From: a virus
Virus record (IMG/VR): IMGVR_UViG_3300027985_000851
Span: 1 to 40,393 of that record
DNA length: 40,393 nt
Reading direction: 5' to 3' (one strand)
Part shown: positions 36,801 to 40,393 of the stretch, in pieces
Layout of the letters: each line of letters begins with the position of its first letter
Position numbering within the stretch: position 1 is the first letter of the stretch
Program-made: the position numbers and the translations under genes
The notes under the pieces: generated by a model
Databases searched by the model: none
Told to the model about the DNA's origin: nothing
What the model saw: the letters and a program-made list of their open reading frames with translations, nothing else

Positions 36801-37881
36801 ATTTATTTGGTCTTAATACCGTCCCTGATTGTAAGTCTACTTGCGCTGCTTTCCTTATCGTTGGCTGCTGCAAGTCAAGTGAAGTTTTTGCCTGTTTGGG
36901 TAAGTTTTCCTGTAATACTTGTGTTGATTTTGGCGCTTCTAGGTTAGTCTCTATTCCTTTAGAGGCCTTACCCACGATTCCCATCTGTGGCTGATACCCT
37001 GTCCTAACCAAATTGTCTAATTTCTCAGAAATAACGTCGTATTTCTTCTCCAAACTAAGCCGTTTCCATTCCTTTGATGTATCTAAGTTGTACGCCTGAC
37101 GATACATTTCTGCTTGGTCTTCAAGCTCCTTAAGTCTCCCCAATTCTATGTCTTTTACCTTGCCTGAGTTTAATTTCAAAAATTGTCTTGCTTCGTTTAC
37201 CTTTCTAAAGTCTGAGACGTAAGCATCTCCACCAAACATGTTTTTAATACCCTGAGAAATAGCGCCGGTACTTTGTGGACTTAGGGCACCTCTTAAAACT
37301 GTACCAAAGATTAAGTTCTGTCCAAATGTTTTTGGGGTAATTTCTTCTTGTGGTTTTAACCCTAACGCCTGTGACCCTGCTTGAGCGGCAGTATAGGCGG
37401 CTGTTTGAGCTAATTCAGAACCAATTCCACCAACTACTTTTCTAACTGTCTTTGAGGCAATTGATGGAGCTACCCGAGAAACAACTTTCCCACCAATATT
37501 CAAAGCCCCCATGGCTTTATTTAATGGATTCAACGGGTTTATCACTCCGGCAACAAATCCAGTCCCAGAAGCAAATTTCCCAGCATTAGTTTGTGGGGTA
37601 TATTGAGGTTGAACTAAACCAAAAGTAGAAGCATTAACAAAACCTTTTCCGAATGATTTATAAATGTCTTGTCCTGTTGGGTCCTCCCAGTTGGGTAACA
37701 CAAGTGGACCGACGTTTCTTATCGGTAATTGTCTGTTTGCTTCTTTAGCAGCCGTACGGTAGTCTTTAATTTGTTGTACGGGTGTGAACTTGCCCCCTCG
37801 AAACCAACCCTCATTATCACTCAAAATTTCGTTTGCTTTTTTTCTAACTGAAGATATCGCTGACTGAATTGCATTTGCCAT
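33871..37881 (-). CDS. Very large internal virion-type protein, LPD38-like segment and Lys-rich tail
   Basis: The 1,336 residues form the largest protein in the genome. The middle (about 670-730) has G-R-N-P-E-F-M-L-P-N-I-I-R-D-Q-L-D-A and R-G-L-Y-H-V-A-R, the pattern of the large polyvalent protein-associated region LPD38, which occurs in podoviral ejection proteins. The N-terminal part contains predicted helices and a Gly/Ala-rich stretch (A-Y-T-A-A-Q-A-G-S-Q-A-L-G). The last 60 residues are extremely Lys-rich (about a third Lys). These features suit a DNA-associated core protein that is ejected with the genome. No transglycosylase motif was seen. A run of eight C bases at 34211-34218 (G in the coding strand) is odd in AT-rich DNA. 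Confidence 0.75.
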   Translation of the reverse strand: MANAIQSAISSVRKKANEILSDNEGWFRGGKFTPVQQIKDYRTAAKEANRQLPIRNVGPLVLPNWEDPTGQDIYKSFGKGFVNASTFGLVQPQYTPQTNAGKFASGTGFVAGVINPLNPLNKAMGALNIGGKVVSRVAPSIASKTVRKVVGGIGSELAQTAAYTAAQAGSQALGLKPQEEITPKTFGQNLIFGTVLRGALSPQSTGAISQGIKNMFGGDAYVSDFRKVNEARQFLKLNSGKVKDIELGRLKELEDQAEMYRQAYNLDTSKEWKRLSLEKKYDVISEKLDNLVRTGYQPQMGIVGKASKGIETNLEAPKSTQVLQENLPKQAKTSLDLQQPTIRKAAQVDLQSGTVLRPNKLDSASEQIIQQARGQIGKPTETKRSLGQVFDDLYTNWVDRYHPLVKLTEGIKNIDPTKDPKYIIRRFLGAGSIAEQRFNTEMRPILKQIDDLKIDKGDLDAYLVSKRNVGFGEIGRKVKGSDPVQSQKVVSALEAKYGQDISTLADQLYQFQNKGLDEMVSAGFISPEDASAMRGQNPNYAPFQRVMDELNDYLGLPTKKAMQGTQPIKKLEGSKRQILSPVESIIANIFSQRAAIEKNNVAKSVAGLQELIPGLNFKTVSKSSDSTITVWQNGKKQYIDVGADIARAMKGMNEETTNSFMKILTAPANLLRQGATGRNPEFMLPNIIRDQLDAAVNSKYGYVPFVDYIRGLYHVARKDITGADEVFDSWMNSGGAQSFSSITGRKSISEMFDKTKAKKNLFSWLGSALDVAGKYSETPTRVGLYGRALKKGASQIEAAYESREGTMDFARMGAKMKVANSIIPFLNVQVQGFDKMIRNFKNDPVKTTLKMGIYGVAPAALTTIYNQAFHPEEYAEIPQYVKDDNFVLVDGRNEDGTVKYITIPKGNLIRLMTNPTEHFISYLAGNDKTTFGEMATQLLSSTLPFLGEGSTPGEVAIKTIGQNIPQAIKPITENLLNKSFYKYDTKKEQSKEIVPYYLQNKPAGEQAYKFTPAMYQAIGRVINVSPLKVQNLMEGYLAGYSKIPANIIDDLKNISENKDVDQNKIPVLRRFIQNTYPSSTSAGAKKETTKAPVINQVNAAEGGVLSRLFPTKAAKNEDGKAEELLYTNENGNEAKINLSKYDDISNLPSSNKYETAIKESKQYSAAANILDNSYLSREQQQEALSRLGVDPEKASYYQIANDDTNKKTMFVLDAVNKVKSSGGGLSDIIQLLANQRTQVNNQMIASNAVLDNLVDEGVITKSQASELKKYKMENGALVSLKKTVTAKKAKKISVTLRKVSARTKVSSSKVKKISKPKLTYKKVKPIKLKTPLLAKR

Positions 37882-37886
37882 AGCTT

Positions 37887-37916
37887 AGTATGGCAAGATT
37901 AATAGTCGGTCTTCAA
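37887..37916 (-). promoter_or_regulatory. Weak promoter candidate before the large virion gene
   Basis: On the reverse strand TTGAAG (37916 to 37911) and CATACT (37892 to 37887) are spaced by 18 bases. The ATG at 37881 follows the -10 by five bases, and no ribosome-binding sequence is present. The arrangement resembles the leaderless promoters elsewhere, but the boxes are poor, so it may be accidental. Confidence 0.3.
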
Positions 37917-37917
37917 G

Positions 37918-39198
37918 CTATCTTATAATTCCGTCTGAGTATTTTATCCTTCCATCAGCCATTGACTGAATTGGATAAATACCCTTAGCGGTAAGTTCAT
38001 CGTTTTTAGCTATCCCAGAAGAAACATTACCAATCGCACCAATAGCACTACTGATTCCAGCGTTTCCAGAAGCTGTGGCTGCGGTATTGTTAGTAGTCAA
38101 AGTGCTTGTTGGATTAGTAGAAAAAGAACTTAAATTAGCTTCATTTTGAAGTCTAGCTTGTTCTTGCATAAGAGCCAGATTTTGCTTAAACGCCTCTCTT
38201 TGTTGTTGTATTTGGAATACTTTATTCGACAGATCAGACAAGGCTTGTCTTCTTGCAGCAAGTCTCTCATTCTCTGTAGCTACCCTATTCTGATTGATAG
38301 TTAAAAGAGCATTTCTGAATTCTGATTGAGCCGACTGGATGGATTGAGCCGCCGATAAGTCTACTTGAGCCACGGCATCTTGATAGGTTCTATTGTTTTG
38401 AGCCATAACCCGCTGTTGCTCAGCATTAGTAAGAGCTGTTGCTGCTTCACCAGCGCTAGAGGCTCCGCCGAATCTTTGACGATATCCTTGTTGCAATTCA
38501 CTATAGAGTCGCCTAGCGGCCGATTGGGCATCTTCTTTGGTAGAAAGAGCTCTTTGTCTTGCCAAATTTGCTTGATTTGTGATGTTGCTTTCAATCCCTG
38601 GCTGATCTGCCCTTAAGGCCTCCTCTTGTTGTTGCAAGAAATTCATTGTATTACCTGACTCTTTATCTATTTGAGCCAAATAGTCGTCGATATTCATTCC
38701 TGAATTTTGGAAATCTTGATTTGCAGTCGGATCATTCAAGACAGCCATCGCTCTGGGGTCACCAGTCTTGCTTACTGTCTTATCAGTTGAACCGCCGCCC
38801 GTATACCACGATTTATAACCACCAGCAGCAATATCATTTTTAATGGAGTTAATATCTGTCCATCCTCTTCTCATGTATTCGTCAATTAAAGCTTGATTAG
38901 TTTCGGATTGCACATTAGTAGTCGGAACCGGTGTGGTTGCTTGAGTTGTTATTTTAGATGGCGAGGTGTTTGTACTTTGGTACATGGCTGCTAATTCAGC
39001 AGCTCCTTGTGGAGTACTGGTATAGGTTGTGGGATTTGGAGTAGAGAAAGTGCTACTTCCTGAATACTGAGGAGTGTATACGACTCCAGACGGCGGTACT
39101 GGTGTTGGGACTGGCCCTGCCGCTACTGGGGTAGATGTTCCTAAAACTGATCCCTGATATGGGTTATAACTTTGTTGGGTTAGTGTGTTTACTGCCAT
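37918..39198 (-). CDS. Internal virion-type protein, Ala/Gln-rich coiled coil
   Basis: The 426 residues have a low-complexity N-terminal region rich in Pro, Thr and Ser (about 1-95). A helical body follows with R-R-G-W-T-D-I-N-S-I-K-N-D-I and a long Gln/Ala/Arg coiled coil (Q-R-A-L-S-T-K-E-D-A-Q-S-A-A-R-R, about 190-340). The end is short and Gly/Ser-rich. This composition fits internal core or ejection proteins of podoviruses, where helical proteins line the DNA channel. It lies between the nozzle-like gene and the giant protein. AAAAAGGAC precedes the ATG. Confidence 0.7.
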   Translation of the reverse strand: MAVNTLTQQSYNPYQGSVLGTSTPVAAGPVPTPVPPSGVVYTPQYSGSSTFSTPNPTTYTSTPQGAAELAAMYQSTNTSPSKITTQATTPVPTTNVQSETNQALIDEYMRRGWTDINSIKNDIAAGGYKSWYTGGGSTDKTVSKTGDPRAMAVLNDPTANQDFQNSGMNIDDYLAQIDKESGNTMNFLQQQEEALRADQPGIESNITNQANLARQRALSTKEDAQSAARRLYSELQQGYRQRFGGASSAGEAATALTNAEQQRVMAQNNRTYQDAVAQVDLSAAQSIQSAQSEFRNALLTINQNRVATENERLAARRQALSDLSNKVFQIQQQREAFKQNLALMQEQARLQNEANLSSFSTNPTSTLTTNNTAATASGNAGISSAIGAIGNVSSGIAKNDELTAKGIYPIQSMADGRIKYSDGIIR

Positions 39199-39235
39199 AA
39201 ATTATTGTCCTTTTTATTATTTTCGGTTTGCAACA

Positions 39236-40393
39236 CTACACCCTAGAGGCCGAACTCAACTGCCCCTCTCCACCTATCTGTGCCGTTGCTCTAATACCAA
39301 GTAACTCAAAATTAGAATTTGCCGCAGTTGTTGTAATTTCAAATTGAATAATTGTCCCTTGCTTAAAAAGTGGAGTCCATTTCTTGATTTCATCAGTAGC
39401 CACAACAACTTCTCCTCCAGATTCTCCCCACTGTTGAGTCCCATAGGTGTCAATCCCCCACCCAGTATTTCCCGCAATAGCTGAGCCAGTAATAGTGAAT
39501 GTCTTTACTGTAGAGACAGAACCGTTTCTGTCTTCCAGTAAGACGTTGACTGTCATTTGTCCTGTTACGTTTCTAAATAAGAAATAAAGGAATTTTATTG
39601 TCTTAAGAGATGCCCAAGTATCAAAAAACTCTTTTTTGGTTCTAACAGTCTTGTTTATTGTTGTACCATTATCAGAATAAATACTCGGCTCAAAAGTATA
39701 GGTTTGATTACTATCATTACTACCAATTATCCATCTTTCTGTTCCAGTAGAATCAATTGTTTTGAGAAGTTTTGAGATTCCAAAAGGTAATTTCCAAATA
39801 CCCAACCAACAACCCCTTTCTCTGTCGTAAACAATGCACTCTTTTCTTAATGGGAAGGATAGGACATATTTGTTGTCTACGTAAAAAGCGCAAGCGGTTT
39901 TGTAGTCTTGGGCAGATAGTCCAGAAAGATATGGTCTTATTCTCGCGGAAATTTCATTAGTTCTAATTAGATTCAAGAAATTTGGTTCATAACCAACAAC
40001 GTAAAGACCTTTTCGCCCAAAATAAAATTGATCGTTTTCTACGGTCGTCATTGAATCTTGATTGGAACAACCGGTCAATGTGGAAATTGGCTGGTATTGA
40101 GGATCTAGCAATACATAATTTCCTATAGTTACCGTATTAAGCGTAACAGCATAAACAGAATATTCTTTGGTGACAATTATTTTGTCTGAACCTAGCTGTG
40201 AAGAAACGGCTGTAATTGAGTTTCCACTATTGGGATCTATATAAATGTAACCTCCGCCATAGGCCCAAGAGAATTTTGATTGGTCAGGATACCTACCAGA
40301 TATTAATAATTTAGAAGGATCGTCTTCGGGTACCATTAGTAAGCGATCTCCAATTTTGGCAATTACCTTACTTTTAACGCCACCGGTTTGGTT
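39236..40393 (-). CDS. Tail nozzle-like protein, C-terminal part (residues 261-645)
   Basis: This is the continuation of the gene whose start is at 924, and it ends with TAG at 39236. In this window it appears truncated at its 5' end because of the 144-base terminal repeat. The segment carries repeated short strands around W-A-Y-G-G-G-Y-I-Y-I-D, S-V-Y-A-V-T-L and Q-F-Y-F-G-R-K-G-L-Y-V-V-G, a beta-propeller-like pattern as in podoviral nozzle proteins. A beta-rich end follows (K-E-F-F-D-T-W-A-S-L-K-T, then V-L-L-E-D-R-N-G). The same N-terminal 48 codons of this piece are present at bases 1-144, so the gene should be counted once. Confidence 0.75.
   Translation of the reverse strand, partial: NQTGGVKSKVIAKIGDRLLMVPEDDPSKLLISGRYPDQSKFSWAYGGGYIYIDPNSGNSITAVSSQLGSDKIIVTKEYSVYAVTLNTVTIGNYVLLDPQYQPISTLTGCSNQDSMTTVENDQFYFGRKGLYVVGYEPNFLNLIRTNEISARIRPYLSGLSAQDYKTACAFYVDNKYVLSFPLRKECIVYDRERGCWLGIWKLPFGISKLLKTIDSTGTERWIIGSNDSNQTYTFEPSIYSDNGTTINKTVRTKKEFFDTWASLKTIKFLYFLFRNVTGQMTVNVLLEDRNGSVSTVKTFTITGSAIAGNTGWGIDTYGTQQWGESGGEVVVATDEIKKWTPLFKQGTIIQFEITTTAANSNFELLGIRATAQIGGEGQLSSASRV
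40250..40393. repeat. Terminal direct repeat, right copy
   Basis: These bases duplicate 1-144 exactly. Dropping them yields a 40,249-bp circle in which the nozzle-like gene is uninterrupted. Confidence 0.95.

Noticed and set aside
1-40393. Alternative genetic code, for example recoded TGA or TAG
   Set aside because: All conserved genes are full-length with standard stops, and TAG, TGA and TAA all act as terminators at gene ends.
1-40393. tRNA genes
   Set aside because: No cloverleaf with a GTTCRA-type T-loop was found by eye on either strand; a tRNAscan-SE run would settle it.

Overview
The window is a complete or nearly complete genome of a tailed double-stranded DNA phage. The first 144 bases (1-144) recur exactly as the last 144 (40250-40393). 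One tail gene runs off the left end and resumes in frame near the right end, giving a closed molecule of 40,249 bp. A terminase pair, portal, scaffold, HK97-fold capsid protein of the DUF5309/SU10 type, neck and nozzle proteins resembling T7 gp11/gp12 in size and order, and very large internal-virion-type proteins point to a short-tailed, podovirus-like particle. No tape measure, sheath or tail-tube gene was seen. No integrase, lysogeny repressor, DNA polymerase, RNA polymerase or tRNA was recognised, so a lytic phage using host polymerases is the simplest reading. The host cannot be named. The DNA is AT-rich, the standard code works throughout, and the lysis genes imply a peptidoglycan-containing bacterium. 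The set looks like an environmental phage.

Layout: genes diverge from a short intergenic region at 18789-18867, which carries back-to-back TTGACA promoters sharing a perfect inverted repeat. Rightward (18868-26711) lie the early genes: an HTH/zinc-ribbon regulator, an SSB-like protein, a RecB-type nuclease, an SF2 helicase, a membrane-anchored lytic transglycosylase, an HNH homing endonuclease and a chain of small overlapping genes. Two structured non-coding stretches, 21864-21991 and 22884-23232, interrupt this region. Leftward (18788 down through position 1 and around the circle to 26720) are a primase zinc-finger protein, a D5-type SF3 helicase and then the whole late region. The late region encodes packaging (16108-13583), head (13286-9121), a cassette of sugar-transfer genes plus a methyltransferase (8518-2596), neck and nozzle (2589-1, then 40249-39236), internal virion proteins (39198-33871), receptor-binding fibres (33847-28654), lysis (31978-27344) and a terminal HNH nuclease (27097-26720). 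The two gene blocks converge at 26711/26720 with an 8-base gap.

Working together: the regulator probably acts at the divergent operator. The zinc-finger protein, SF3 helicase, SSB-like protein, nuclease and SF2 helicase form a replication/recombination set that must borrow a polymerase. The late genes read as one long transcription unit with an intrinsic terminator just after the capsid gene, which would raise capsid dosage. The glycosyltransferase block between capsid and neck genes probably modifies the virion or the host surface.

The most unusual signals are a roughly 300-nt potential structured RNA with a possible pseudoknot, a nested set of inverted CTGACGGGTTT motifs inside the SF3 helicase gene, a leader RNA with two mutually exclusive folds, apparently leaderless promoters, and a GT-B glycosyltransferase split between its two lobes.
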